A stretch of DNA of 64,000 nt from positions 21,308 through 85,307 of the forward strand of contig NZ_JAGMUJ010000159.1 of NCBI RefSeq assembly GCF_019049255.1, read 5' to 3'. A model generated the notes under the pieces. The model was not told where the DNA came from and did not search any database. It saw nothing but the letters and a program-made list of their open reading frames with translations. Below, piece by piece: positions 1 to 7,791 of this stretch. This stretch comes from Streptomyces sp. AC558_RSS880. Lineage in GTDB: Bacteria > Actinomycetota > Actinomycetes > Streptomycetales > Streptomycetaceae. The position numbers and the translations under genes are program-made. The stretch's first letter is position 1; each line of letters opens with the position of its first letter.

Positions 1-18
1 CACGCAGGCGGCGGCAGC

Positions 19-384
19 GTGAACATCCACCCCCTGCTCGACGCCCTGGGCCTCCAGGAAGACGCCGCCCGGGCCCTGGCCGACGACCTCCGCGCACAGA
101 ACGACGACCTGCAGACCCGGCTGCGGGAGGCCGAGATGCACCTGGAGCACCTCGCGATCACCCGCAAGACCGTCACCGGCCTCGCCGACCGGCTCCCCGC
201 ATCCCCACCGGAGCCGCCCGAGCATCCGGACCACCCGCGCATCCTCGCCGTCTTCAACGGGGCGACCGGACCGCTGCGGGCCAAGGACGTCTGCGAAGCC
301 CTCGGCCACGCACTGCTGCCGAAGAACGTCGAAGGCACCCGCGCCAAGCTGAAACGCCTGGTCAAACTCGGCATCCTCACCCCC
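19..384 (+). pseudogene. 3'-truncated hypothetical protein, replaced end
   Basis: A GTG start at 19 opens a coding-like frame. It begins with an acidic, Leu/Arg-rich stretch that looks coiled-coil (about residues 18-50), then a Pro-rich hinge, then a compact helical segment with the look of a winged-helix domain (about residues 70-121, ending in KLGIL). After residue 121 (about position 381) the frame becomes Arg/Ser/Pro-rich noise and runs antisense into the cellulase gene, so the natural 3' end has been lost at a junction near 384. I do not recognise a function. The abrupt change of coding character suggests a recombination breakpoint between this remnant and the cellulase locus. Confidence 0.45.
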
Positions 385-410
385 TCTCCGGTGAGATGGT
401 CGGGGGAGTG

Positions 411-454
411 CCCGCCGCCCCGGCGGACTGCCGGTCGCCTGTGCGGGCGGCGGG
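411..454 (-). terminator. Predicted terminator of the GH6 gene
   Basis: CCCGCCGCCC (411-420) pairs perfectly with GGGCGGCGGG (445-454). The loop can itself form CCGGC/GCCGG (420-424 with 430-434). The structure lies just beyond the GH6 stop codon on the minus strand, where a factor-independent actinomycete terminator (strong stem, weak U tract) is expected. Confidence 0.55.
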
Positions 455-463
455 AGCCCTGGA

Positions 464-1429
464 TCAGTAGCCGTAGATCATCTTGTAGGCGACCTCGGGG
501 AGGAACTGGCCGGCCGTGGAGCCGGTTCCGACACCGCAGTTGCCGTCGGACTCGCCCGGAGTCTTGATCCACAGGAGCATCTCGGCGCCTCCGCCCGTCC
601 GGGTGGGCGTGCCGATGCGGCGGCCGGAGGGGTTGCACCACTGGCCGTTGGAGCCGTTGCCGTTGCGGCTGGTGTCCACGACGAACGGCTTGGTGTAGCC
701 GTAGCGGGCGGCCAGTTCGTTGTTGACGGCGTTGCCGTAGGCGGTGTTCTCGGCGGTGGTGATGTAGTTGGAGACGTTGAGCGAGAAGCCGTGGGCCTGT
801 CGGAGGCCGGCTTCGTGGAGGCGCCGGGCCATGGTCGCCGCGTCGGCCCAGCGCGGGTTGCCGGCGTCCATGTAGACCCAGGTGTTGGGGGCTTGGCGGT
901 TGAACTCGGCGAGGGCACCGGTGAGCATGGCCTCGCGTTCGTCGATCTGGGCCTGGGTCATGCAGCCGTAGTCTCCGAGGGAGTCCGGTTCGAGGATGAC
1001 GACGGCCGGGCGGGCCGCGATGCCTCCGGCGAACTGAGCGATCCAGTCGGCGTAGGCGGACGGCGAGGCGGCTCCGCCGGCGGAGTGCCCGCCGCAGTAG
1101 TCACGGTGGTAGATGTTGTAGGCGACGAGGATGGGCAGCTTGTCCCGGTAGTCCGCCGCTCCGGCGTAGGCACCTGTCGCGGTGCCGATGGTGCCGCTCC
1201 AGGAGCCGAACCAGCGGGCCATCGGTGTGTTGGCGATGGAGGCGTTGATCGCGGCGGCCCGGCCGTCGCCGGGGTTGGCGGCCGCCCACCGCCTCGCGCT
1301 CGAGTCGGGGTCCACGTAGAACCCGTTGGTCATGGTGGTGGGGTCGGCCGCGTGGGCGGAGGGTGCGGCGGCGAACGCCAGCGGCAGAGCACAGAGCGCT
1401 GCCATCAGGGTGCGGAGTCTGCGGCTCAA
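464..1429 (-). CDS. Secreted GH6 cellulase (endoglucanase/cellobiohydrolase-type)
   Basis: This 321-residue protein is predicted to hydrolyse beta-1,4-glucan outside the cell. It has a Sec signal peptide (MSRR, hydrophobic core, APSAHA cleavage region around residue 27) followed directly by a GH6 catalytic domain. Family landmarks are NGFYVDPDSSARRW near the start, ILEPDSLGDYGC in the region carrying the acid-catalyst loop, and KPFVVDTSRNGNG and LLWIKTPGESDGNC towards the end. There is no linker or carbohydrate-binding module, so it is a catalytic-domain-only enzyme. The start is TTG at 1429, preceded by GAGGTAC as ribosome-binding site. It is divergent from a LacI regulator across a region with CebR-like operators, so induction by cello-oligosaccharides is likely. 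Endo versus exo action cannot be decided from this reading. Confidence 0.9.
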   Translation of the reverse strand: MSRRLRTLMAALCALPLAFAAAPSAHAADPTTMTNGFYVDPDSSARRWAAANPGDGRAAAINASIANTPMARWFGSWSGTIGTATGAYAGAADYRDKLPILVAYNIYHRDYCGGHSAGGAASPSAYADWIAQFAGGIAARPAVVILEPDSLGDYGCMTQAQIDEREAMLTGALAEFNRQAPNTWVYMDAGNPRWADAATMARRLHEAGLRQAHGFSLNVSNYITTAENTAYGNAVNNELAARYGYTKPFVVDTSRNGNGSNGQWCNPSGRRIGTPTRTGGGAEMLLWIKTPGESDGNCGVGTGSTAGQFLPEVAYKMIYGY

Positions 1430-1461
1430 GAGAGTACCTCGGTTTCAGAGGATGTGCGCTT

Positions 1462-1490
1462 TGGGAGCGCTCCCACTGGAAGCGGTCCCA
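1462..1490. promoter_or_regulatory. CebR-type operator pair upstream of GH6 gene
   Basis: TGGGAGCGCTCCCA at 1462-1475 is a perfect 14-bp palindrome identical to the operator known for the cello-oligosaccharide repressor CebR of Streptomyces. A degenerate copy, TGGAAGCGGTCCCA, follows two bases later at 1477-1490. Both lie about 30-60 bp upstream of the cellulase start, where a repressor would block its promoter. Confidence 0.8.
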
Positions 1491-1576
1491 ATCGTGTGGG
1501 TGGGCGGTTGAGCTGTCAATGGTCGGCGCAGCGTTCGACTTTCACAGGGGGACGTATGTCCTGTAGGCCACTGCAC

Positions 1577-1615
1577 TGGAAGCGATCCCATTTCATGCGT
1601 CCTTGAGCGCTCCCC
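1577..1615. promoter_or_regulatory. Further LacI/CebR-type operators next to lacI start
   Basis: TGGAAGCGATCCCA at 1577-1590 keeps the same half-site pattern as the sites at 1462-1490. The segment 1602-1615 (core GAGCGCTCCC) matches 10 of 14 positions. They sit directly before the regulator start at 1620, which suggests autoregulation or shared control of the divergent pair. Confidence 0.6.
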
Positions 1616-1619
1616 GCCT

Positions 1620-2651
1620 GTGAAAGACTCACGAGTCATGGCAGAAGCAGCGCCGCGTCGGCATCCGACGCTCGACGAGGTGGCCGAACGCGCCGGTGTT
1701 TCCCGCTCCGTGGCCTCCCGCGCCCTCAACAACGCCCCGCACGTCAGCCGCGCCAAGCGCGAGGCTGTCGAACGGGCCGTGCGGCAACTCGGTTACGTAC
1801 CCAATCCGACCGCCCGCGCGCTGGCCACCCGTCAGACGGGAGCGGCCGCCCTGGTCGTCTCGGGAGAGGATCCGTCGATCTTCGCCGATCCGTTCTTCGC
1901 CCGGGTGATCGTGGGGGCGTCGGCCGCCCTGGACGAGGCGGACCTGCATCTGATGCTGTGCCTGGCCGCTTCCGACCGGGGCCGCAAGCGGGTCGAGGAG
2001 CTCCTGCGGTCCAGGGGCGCGGACGGTGTGATGCTGATGGCGCTGCGCGAGGACGATCCGCTGACCCGGATGGCCGACGAGGCGCAGATGCCCGTCGTGT
2101 TCGGCGGGCGCCCGGTCGGTCCGGCTCCCCGGTGGTACGTGGACGTGGACAACGTCGGCGGAGCGCGCGAGGCGACCGAGCATCTGGTCTCACTCGGCCG
2201 GAGGCGCGTGGCCGTGATCTGCGGGCGTCTGGACACCGAGGCCGGGCGCGCCCGGTACCGCGGCTACCGGGACGCCATGCTGGGCGCCGGTCTCGATCCG
2301 TTCCCGCCGCTGGAGGGGGACTTCACGGAGCGCAGCGGAGCCGCCGCCATGGCCGCGCTGCTGGCGGAACACCCCGACGTGGACGGAGTGTTCGCCGCCA
2401 ACGACAACATGGCGGCGGGAGCGCTGCGCACCGTGCGGGAGGCCGGCCGACGGGTCCCCGCCGACGTCGCCGTGGTCGGCTTCGACGACCTGACGATCGC
2501 CCAGATCGCCGATCTGCCGCTCACCACCGTCCATCAGCCCATAGAGGCTCTCGGACGGGAGATGGCGCGCATGCTCGTCGCGCTCGTCAACGGGCAGGAC
2601 CCCACCCCGCTGGTCCTCCCCACCCGCCTGGTCGTCCGGGCCAGCGCCTGA
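1620..2651 (+). CDS. LacI-family transcriptional repressor
   Basis: The protein (343 aa) has an N-terminal LacI helix-turn-helix (TLDEVAERAGVSRSVASRAL, about residues 18-37), the hinge helix region NPTARALATRQTG, and a periplasmic-binding-protein-like effector domain to the C-terminus (VVGFDDLTIAQIADLPLTTV is typical of the last third). The start is uncertain: GTG at 1620 or ATG at 1638, since neither has a good ribosome-binding site. It is divergent from the GH6 cellulase with several inverted repeats of the TGGGAGCGCTCCCA class between them, so it probably represses the cellulase and itself. Whether it is CebR proper or a paralogue is open: classical cebR lies beside cebEFG-bglC, which are not in this window. 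Confidence 0.85.
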   Translation: MKDSRVMAEAAPRRHPTLDEVAERAGVSRSVASRALNNAPHVSRAKREAVERAVRQLGYVPNPTARALATRQTGAAALVVSGEDPSIFADPFFARVIVGASAALDEADLHLMLCLAASDRGRKRVEELLRSRGADGVMLMALREDDPLTRMADEAQMPVVFGGRPVGPAPRWYVDVDNVGGAREATEHLVSLGRRRVAVICGRLDTEAGRARYRGYRDAMLGAGLDPFPPLEGDFTERSGAAAMAALLAEHPDVDGVFAANDNMAAGALRTVREAGRRVPADVAVVGFDDLTIAQIADLPLTTVHQPIEALGREMARMLVALVNGQDPTPLVLPTRLVVRASA

Positions 2652-2699
2652 CTCCCCACTGTCCGGGGGGACGGGCCCCGGTCCGAACGGGTCGCTCCC

Positions 2700-2914
2700 G
2701 GACGCGGCGCGGGGCGTCCAGGGAGCCGGCCAGGGTGGTCGAGGTCCAGCAGCGGAAGCAGCGACTGCCGTCCGGTCCGATGGCTTGGGCGCTGGTTGCA
2801 GCCTGCCCCTTTTTTTGCTGATGCCGGTCGCGGTGCCGGGTTCATCAGGACGGTCGCGGCCGGCACGCTCAGGACGGATGCCCGGCGAAGACCGAGCTGT
2901 TTCAGCGGGCTCAT
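2700..2914 (-). pseudogene. Possible truncated secreted-protein gene (signal peptide only)
   Basis: Fifty bases downstream of the GH43 stop, on the same strand, GGAGAACC precedes an ATG at 2914. It begins a typical exported-protein leader: MSPLKQLGLRR, then a hydrophobic core, then an APRPASA cleavage-like end. Just after the leader there is a homopolymeric run (seven T on the plus strand, near 2810) and the frame loses all domain character, then runs antisense to lacI. It looks like the 5' stub of a lost secreted enzyme from the same hydrolase cluster. The rest of 2652-2963 shows nothing else. Confidence 0.3.
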
Positions 2915-2963
2915 GGTTCTCCTGGTCGGGGCGGGGGCCGGGCGGTGCGGTCGATGGATCGGT

Positions 2964-4574
2964 TCAGGGTGTGGACACCTCGAACCGCGTGACGCGGACC
3001 GCGCCGCCGAGGGCCTGAGTGGCGTGGTTGAAGAGGGCGAACCGGTAGCCCATGAAAAACCGCCAGTCGTTGCCCATGGAGAAGGCGGGTCCGAGACGGG
3101 TGAACGTGATGCCGTCGGTGCTGTAGGAGAAGGTCCCGGGGCGCGGTGCGCCAGGGCGGATGTCCGCGTTCGCACGCAACCAGACGCGGCCGCCGGAGAC
3201 GGGCGCGCTCGCGATCTCGGTGCCGGTGCCGGTGGTGTTCCAGTTGCTGTCCATGGTCAGCCCGGTGACCATCACCACCCGTGTCGCACCGCCGTCGCGC
3301 TTGAGGCCGATCCAGGCGGAGGAGTCACGCAGCAGCGCGAGCCCGGCCCGGTCGCCGTCCCGCATCGCGGAGTGGTCGAGCTGGACCGTGGCGGTGGAGG
3401 TGGGGCCCTGGATGCGGTGCGTGAGGGTGTTGCGGGCCCAGTAGAGGTCGTGGGTGACGGTCGCGGTCCGCAGCGTCAGGCCGTCGCCGACCGACCACTT
3501 GGTGTTGTCGGGGTTGTGGTTCCACTCCCATCTCGGTTTCAGGGTCGTACCGTCGAAGGTGTCGACGCCGGTCATCGGGGTGACCTGGCGGGGCGGAGTG
3601 GGTACGGCCGGACTGGGATACGTGGTGCCCCACGCGCCGTTGACGAGCTGTACGACGGGCCAGCCGTCCGCGGTCCAGGTGACCGGTGCCAGGGCGGGCA
3701 CGCGGCCGCCGGGATAGGCGTCGACGAAGGCCATGTAGTACCAGGCGCCGCTCTGCGTCCGCACCAGCCCGCCCTGGTGGGGGACGCCGCCGCCCGGGAT
3801 CGGTCCGCGCAGGTCGAGGAGGACCTGCCGCATCGTGTACGGGCCGAAGGGGCCGCTCGAGGACTTGAGGATGTACTGGCCGTTCGCGGGGCGGGTCAGG
3901 AAGATGTAGTACTGCCCGTTGATCTTGTAGAACCGGGCGCCCTCCAAGGTGCCGACGCTGGACGGTGTCCTGAACACCTCCTGCGTACGGACCTGGTTGC
4001 GGCCGTCGGGCGAGAGCTGGGCCACGCTGATGGTGGTGTTGCCGTACGCCACGTAGAGGGTGTCGTCGGTGTCGACGAGCAGGCCGGCGTCGTAGTAGGG
4101 GGTGCTGATCGTCGTCAGCCTGTTCCACGGCCCCTCCACCGCGGTGGCGGTGTAGAGGTACGTCCGGGCGAAGTCGATCTGGCCGAGCCAGTAGAAGGTC
4201 CTGTTGCTGGGCCGGTAGGCCAGTGACGATGCCCAGATTCCTCTGACATAGCCGCGGGCGCCGTTCAGGTCGTACTTGGCGCCGAAGTCGAGGACGGGTA
4301 CCGAATGGCCGGCGATCTCCCAGTTCACCAGGTCGTACGACCGCAGAACGGGCGCGCCCGGCGAGTAGTGCATCGTCGAGGCCGAGGCGTAGTAGGTGTC
4401 GCCGACGCGAATGATGTCGATGTCCGCGAAGTCCTGCCAGATCACCGGGTTCGTGTACTGCGCCGCGGTCGCGAGGGCGGGCCCAGGGGGGAGGAGGGCG
4501 CCGGCGGCCAGGCCGGTGGCGGCCGCGAGCGTGCGGCGACGAGTGAGGGGTTGATGCGACCATGACAGATCCAT
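2964..4574 (-). CDS. Secreted GH43 glycoside hydrolase with C-terminal ConA-like domain
   Basis: A 536-aa exported hydrolase, probably a beta-xylosidase or alpha-L-arabinofuranosidase acting on plant cell-wall glycans. The leader TRRRTLAAATGLAAGALL (residues 11-28) is Tat-like. The five-bladed propeller begins at TNPVIWQDFADIDIIRVGD, with D51 as likely base. EGARFYKINGQYYIF carries the probable catalytic acid Glu, and HQGGLVRTQSGAWYYMAF is also typical. Residues from about 345 (VDTFDGTTLKPRWEW) form the beta-sandwich domain seen at the C-terminus of GH43 xylosidases. I chose ATG 4574 over the far-upstream 4700 start because GAGGTG precedes it and the extra N-terminus has no domain. It is divergent from the GH27 gene, with shared operator-like repeats between. 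Exact substrate is not readable. Confidence 0.87.
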   Translation of the reverse strand: MDLSWSHQPLTRRRTLAAATGLAAGALLPPGPALATAAQYTNPVIWQDFADIDIIRVGDTYYASASTMHYSPGAPVLRSYDLVNWEIAGHSVPVLDFGAKYDLNGARGYVRGIWASSLAYRPSNRTFYWLGQIDFARTYLYTATAVEGPWNRLTTISTPYYDAGLLVDTDDTLYVAYGNTTISVAQLSPDGRNQVRTQEVFRTPSSVGTLEGARFYKINGQYYIFLTRPANGQYILKSSSGPFGPYTMRQVLLDLRGPIPGGGVPHQGGLVRTQSGAWYYMAFVDAYPGGRVPALAPVTWTADGWPVVQLVNGAWGTTYPSPAVPTPPRQVTPMTGVDTFDGTTLKPRWEWNHNPDNTKWSVGDGLTLRTATVTHDLYWARNTLTHRIQGPTSTATVQLDHSAMRDGDRAGLALLRDSSAWIGLKRDGGATRVVMVTGLTMDSNWNTTGTGTEIASAPVSGGRVWLRANADIRPGAPRPGTFSYSTDGITFTRLGPAFSMGNDWRFFMGYRFALFNHATQALGGAVRVTRFEVSTP

Positions 4575-4575
4575 G

Positions 4576-4589
4576 GAGGTGTTCACCTC
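4576..4589. promoter_or_regulatory. Perfect inverted repeat enclosing the GH43 ribosome-binding site
   Basis: GAGGTGTTCACCTC is a perfect 6+6 inverted repeat with a two-base centre. On the minus strand its GAGGTG is the Shine-Dalgarno sequence of the GH43 gene, so in mRNA the repeat could sequester the ribosome-binding site, or as DNA it could be an operator. Confidence 0.4.
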
Positions 4590-4619
4590 GAGTTCATCGG
4601 TCGGAGTGGCTCTGCCGCA

Positions 4620-4880
4620 TTCGAAATATCGAACATGGTGCGACTTGTCGAGCGTTCTGGATGATAGGAGGTTGGTGTACCCCGTCAACCCTTCTCGCAT
4701 GAGTCGTGCGCCGCTTCGAAATGTTCGATGCGGCTGGTGCGGAGTCGGTGCGCCGCACTCCTGCTCTCTTGCTGATCATGCGACAAATCCCGGTCCCCCG
4801 GGAGGAGTTGACATGTCCGGTCGCCTCTCTAGTATCCGTGGGGCATCTCAAGTTTCCGAACGCCGATCGAAATTTCGAAC
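4620..4880. promoter_or_regulatory. Three CGAAA/TTTCG-type palindromes in GH43-GH27 intergenic region
   Basis: Three related sites lie between the divergent hydrolases: TTCGAAATATCGAAC (4620-4634), TTCGAAATGTTCGATG (4715-4730) and ATCGAAATTTCGAAC (4866-4880, containing the perfect palindrome TCGAAATTTCGA at 4867-4878). The common core CGAAAT..TCGA resembles the CGAAA elements reported from Streptomyces xylanase promoters. The regulator is not encoded next to them. Confidence 0.6.
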
Positions 4881-4912
4881 CTTCTCCTCTCTTCCCTGCC
4901 GAAGGAGTCCCG

Positions 4913-6559
4913 GTGCCCAGACGATCAGGCGGGCGACTGTTCCGCCTCCTCACGGCCGCCGCGCTGACGGTGACCGCGTCCGTGACGGCCTCAGCACAGT
5001 CCACCGCCACGGCCGCGCCGGGCAGTCCGGCGCTCACCCCACCACTGGGGTGGAACAGCTGGAACAGCTTCGGGTGCGGGATCACCGAGGCCCAGGTCCG
5101 CCAGGCCGCCGACGCGATGGTGTCCTCGGGCATGCGGGACGCCGGCTACCGGTACGTGGTGGTCGACGACTGCTGGTTCGACCCGCAGCGTGACGCACAG
5201 GGCAACCTGCGGGCCAACCCGACGAAGTTCCCGAGCGGGATGAAGGCTCTCGGGGACTACATCCACAGCAAGGGCCTGAAGTTCGGCATCTACCAGGTGC
5301 CGGGCGAGCGCACCTGCGCGCAGACCGTGGGCACTTACCCGGGCTCCACGGGCAGCAGGGGCCACGAGGTCCAGGACGCCGCCACGTTCGCCACGTGGGG
5401 GGTCGACTACCTCAAGTACGACTGGTGTTCCTCGAGCGGCACGCGTGACGAGCAGGTCGCGCGGTTCAAGCTGATGCGTGATGCCCTGCGCGCCACCGGT
5501 CGGCCGATCGTCTACAGCATCAACCCCAACAGCTTCCACGCCATCACGGGGTCCACGTACAACTGGGGCGAGGTCGCCGACCTGTGGCGGACGACCGAGG
5601 ACCTGCTCGACATCTGGCAGAACGGCAACACCAACAGCTACCCGATGGGCGTCGGCAACGTCCTGGACGTCAATGCGCCGCTGGCCGCACAGTCCGGCCC
5701 GGGGCACTGGAACGACCCCGACATGCTGGTCGTCGGCCGCCCCGGCCTGTCGCTGACCGAGTCCCGCTCCCACTTCGCCCTGTGGGCGCTGATGAGTGCC
5801 CCGCTGATGGCCGGCAACGACATCCGCACGATGTCCGCCGACGTCAGCGCGATCCTGCGCAACCCGCGCCTGCTGGCGGTGAACCAGGACTCCCAGGGCG
5901 CGGGCGGACGCAGGGTGCGCGACGACGGCAACATCGAGGTGTTCGCCAAGCCCTTGGCGGACGGTTCGGTCGCGGTGGGGCTGTTCAACCGGGGCGAGAG
6001 CGCAGCGACGGTCACCACGACGGCCGCCCAGATCGGCCTGGGCGGAGGACCGTTCACCCTCACCGACCTGTGGACCGGCGGCACGTCGAGTACGTCCGGG
6101 CAGATCTCGGCGAGCGTCCCCGCGCACGGCGTCGCCGCGTACCGGGTGAGCGGCGGCAGCCCGCTGGCCGCCACCACCTCACGCCTGCGGGGCAACGCCT
6201 CCGGCCGCTGCGTGGACGTGGACAACGCCTCCACGGCCGCCGGCGCCGCGACTCTGCTGTGGGACTGCCACACGGCCGCCAACCAGCTGTGGACCACATG
6301 GGCGGGCGGCGAGATCCGCGTCTACGGCGACAAGTGCCTGGACGCCTACAACCAGGGCACCACCAACGGCACCCGTGTCATCACCTGGCCCTGCAACGGC
6401 CAGAACAACCAGAAGTGGACCGTCGGCTCCGACGGCTCGATCCGCAACGTCCACTCCGGACTGTGCCTCGACGCCAACGGGGCGGGCACCGCCAACGGGA
6501 CCCCGCTGGTGCTGTGGACCTGCAACGGCCAGGCCAATCAGAAGTGGACCCGCGCGTGA
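4913..6559 (+). CDS. Secreted GH27 alpha-galactosidase with C-terminal CBM13
   Basis: A 548-aa exported enzyme that removes alpha-linked galactose from galactomannans or oligosaccharides. A signal peptide (RRSGGRLFRLLTAAALTV..., about residues 1-37) precedes the GH27 barrel, which opens with TPPLGWNSWNSFGC. The nucleophile is Asp170 in YLKYDWC and the probable acid/base is Asp230 in WRTTEDLLDIW; GHWNDPDMLVVG follows. A beta-sandwich domain ends near VAAYRVSGG. Residues about 425-548 form a ricin-type beta-trefoil with repeated CLD..N and QKW motifs (W-C-N-G-Q-x-N-Q-K-W seen twice), used for galactan or xylan binding. GTG at 4913 is preferred because GAAGGAG lies six bases upstream; the open frame to 4706 has no leader. 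The gene is followed by a strong hairpin. Confidence 0.92.
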   Translation: MPRRSGGRLFRLLTAAALTVTASVTASAQSTATAAPGSPALTPPLGWNSWNSFGCGITEAQVRQAADAMVSSGMRDAGYRYVVVDDCWFDPQRDAQGNLRANPTKFPSGMKALGDYIHSKGLKFGIYQVPGERTCAQTVGTYPGSTGSRGHEVQDAATFATWGVDYLKYDWCSSSGTRDEQVARFKLMRDALRATGRPIVYSINPNSFHAITGSTYNWGEVADLWRTTEDLLDIWQNGNTNSYPMGVGNVLDVNAPLAAQSGPGHWNDPDMLVVGRPGLSLTESRSHFALWALMSAPLMAGNDIRTMSADVSAILRNPRLLAVNQDSQGAGGRRVRDDGNIEVFAKPLADGSVAVGLFNRGESAATVTTTAAQIGLGGGPFTLTDLWTGGTSSTSGQISASVPAHGVAAYRVSGGSPLAATTSRLRGNASGRCVDVDNASTAAGAATLLWDCHTAANQLWTTWAGGEIRVYGDKCLDAYNQGTTNGTRVITWPCNGQNNQKWTVGSDGSIRNVHSGLCLDANGAGTANGTPLVLWTCNGQANQKWTRA

Positions 6560-6645
6560 GCGACACGGCACCGGGTCATGGCCGGAGCGACAACACCCTC
6601 CCGCCGAGCATCTGCACCCCGCACGGCACCGCCCGCGGCTGAGCG

Positions 6646-6680
6646 CCGTGCCCGCCCGGGAGATCTCCGGGCGGGCACGG
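6646..6680 (+). terminator. Rho-independent-type terminator after the GH27 gene
   Basis: CCGTGCCCGCCCGG (6646-6659) and CCGGGCGGGCACGG (6667-6680) form a perfect 14-bp stem with a seven-base loop, 86 bases after the GH27 stop codon. No U tract follows, as usual in streptomycetes. Confidence 0.8.
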
Positions 6681-6791
6681 TCCCGGCTCAGGACGTCGTG
6701 CCCGTCACCGTGGTTCCCGACGCGGTGAGGCAGTGCGTCGTCGAGCATCTGATCCATCAGTACGGTTACAGCCAACTCCCAAGGGTCGCGG

Positions 6792-6834
6792 CACATGTGC
6801 TCCAGCTCGTGTTCCGCGAGCTGGAGCACATGTG
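6792..6834. repeat. Perfect 18-bp inverted repeat
   Basis: CACATGTGCTCCAGCTCG (6792-6809) is matched exactly in reverse complement by 6817-6834, with a seven-base loop. It lies between the GH27 terminator and the integrase remnant. It could be a second terminator or the relic of an element end; no gene ends immediately before it. Confidence 0.7.
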
Positions 6835-6929
6835 ATCCGTGGTGATCTTCCGCGGTGTCGAGCGGGTGGCGCGCTGAACGGTCGGCAGCTCCGGACGCGG
6901 GCCTGCCAAACAATGGACGCAACGGCCTT

Positions 6930-7124
6930 CGCAGGGTCCGTCTGTACGATGCTCGGGCGTCTTGCCTCACGTACCTGGCCGACAACGGGGTGCCGGATCA
7001 CCTGCTCGCCATGTGGGCCGGGCACACCAACGTGAAGACGACGAAGAAGTGGTACGTGAAGCCGGACGTGGCGGACCTGCTTCCAGCGGCGGAGGCATGG
7101 GGAGGTCTCGCAGGGGGCGTGTGA
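6930..7124 (+). pseudogene. C-terminal remnant of a tyrosine-type site-specific integrase
   Basis: The frame open from 6855 shows from about 6940 the end of a tyrosine recombinase: RLYDARASCLTYLADNG (conserved Arg), LLAMWAGHTNVKTTKKWY (the H-x-x-x box and the catalytic Tyr in KKWYV), then a short tail. Only about 60 residues of roughly 400 remain; the upstream catalytic core and arm-binding domain are missing and no recognisable start exists. This marks an old integrative element whose left part was deleted. No tRNA or obvious attachment repeat was found beside it. Confidence 0.75.
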
Positions 7125-7153
7125 CAGATCGTGACAGATGAAGGTGTGAACCC

Positions 7154-7261
7154 GTGACCGAAGCCAGGATCGAAACGCTGCAATACCGCTTTGACGGGCC
7201 GGAACACCTCCCCGTGCTGATCTTGGGACCGTCCCTCGGCACCACATGGCACAGGTTGTAG
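7154..7261 (+). pseudogene. 5' stub of a second pcaD (3-oxoadipate enol-lactonase)
   Basis: GTG at 7154 opens a 35-codon frame ending in TAG at 7259-7261. Its residues TLQYRFDGPE, LILGPSLGTTWH are the same as the beginning of the intact PcaDC protein at 16212. A 23-base stretch (CTGCAATACCGCTTTGACGG and the three bases after it) is identical in both copies, while the rest has diverged to roughly three-quarters identity by eye. Homology stops abruptly at TTWH. The stub therefore derives from another pcaD copy broken at this point, not from a very recent duplication. Confidence 0.75.
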
Positions 7262-7582
7262 AGACCGTCCATGGGTGTCCACGCCAGTCCATGGTGTGTG
7301 CGTTGTAGCAGGTCAGGGCTTTGCGGTCCGGTGGCGTCGGCGTAGTTGGCGACAGACGCGTGACAGGGCTGGTGATAGATCGAGGCCCTGCCGGGGAGCA
7401 TCCTTGGCGGGCCTCTGCCTGGAGCCATGAGATGAAGCCCCACCGGAGCGCTCCGGTGGGGGCATCACCGTGAAGTTGACTGTGCGTGCACGCGTGACGC
7501 GTTCGGCTCGTCATGCAGTTTGTCTTCCAGCGCTGTTTTCGGGGACGCTGAAATTTGCGATCGCAGCCATGACGGACGACGA
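7262..7582. other. Non-coding scar with a 24-bp palindromic hairpin
   Basis: I see no gene here. CCCCACCGGAGC (7438-7449) is followed at once by its perfect reverse complement GCTCCGGTGGGG (7450-7461), a terminator-like hairpin. Codon character and low local GC mark this as degraded mobile-element sequence. Confidence 0.4.
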
Positions 7583-7791
7583 CCCGAGCGGCTGAACACC
7601 GAGGCGTCCTTTGCCGCCCTTTGCGGAGTTGGCCCCATCGAATACTCCTCCGGCCGAAGTAGTACGTGCCGGCTCAACCACGGCGGCGACCGGCGGGCCA
7701 ACGCCGCCCTGCACCGCATCGTCATTACCCGCCTGCGCCACGACCCGCGCACCCATACGTACTGCGAAGGCCGCACCCAGGAGGGCAAGAC
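7583..7791 (+). pseudogene. Fragment of an IS110-family transposase
   Basis: Translation of this stretch (ERLNTEASFAALCG, PIEYSSGR, GGDRRANAALHRIV, TRLRHDPRTHTY, RTQEGK) repeats the C-terminal third of the complete IS110 transposase at 15079-16179, with substitutions such as YY changed to YC and RRTRRL changed to SSTCRL. The N-terminal DEDD domain is absent and the homology ends at about 7791. It is a decayed, inactive copy. Confidence 0.85.

Noticed and set aside
2796..4226. Plus-strand open frame opposite the GH43 gene
   Set aside because: It lacks family motifs and has the composition of an antisense shadow, while the minus strand has a full GH43 protein with leader and ribosome-binding site.
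6850..7160. tRNA or attachment site next to the integrase remnant
   Set aside because: No tRNA cloverleaf or terminal CCA-like 3' end could be recognised, and no matching direct repeat was seen at the far edge of the island.
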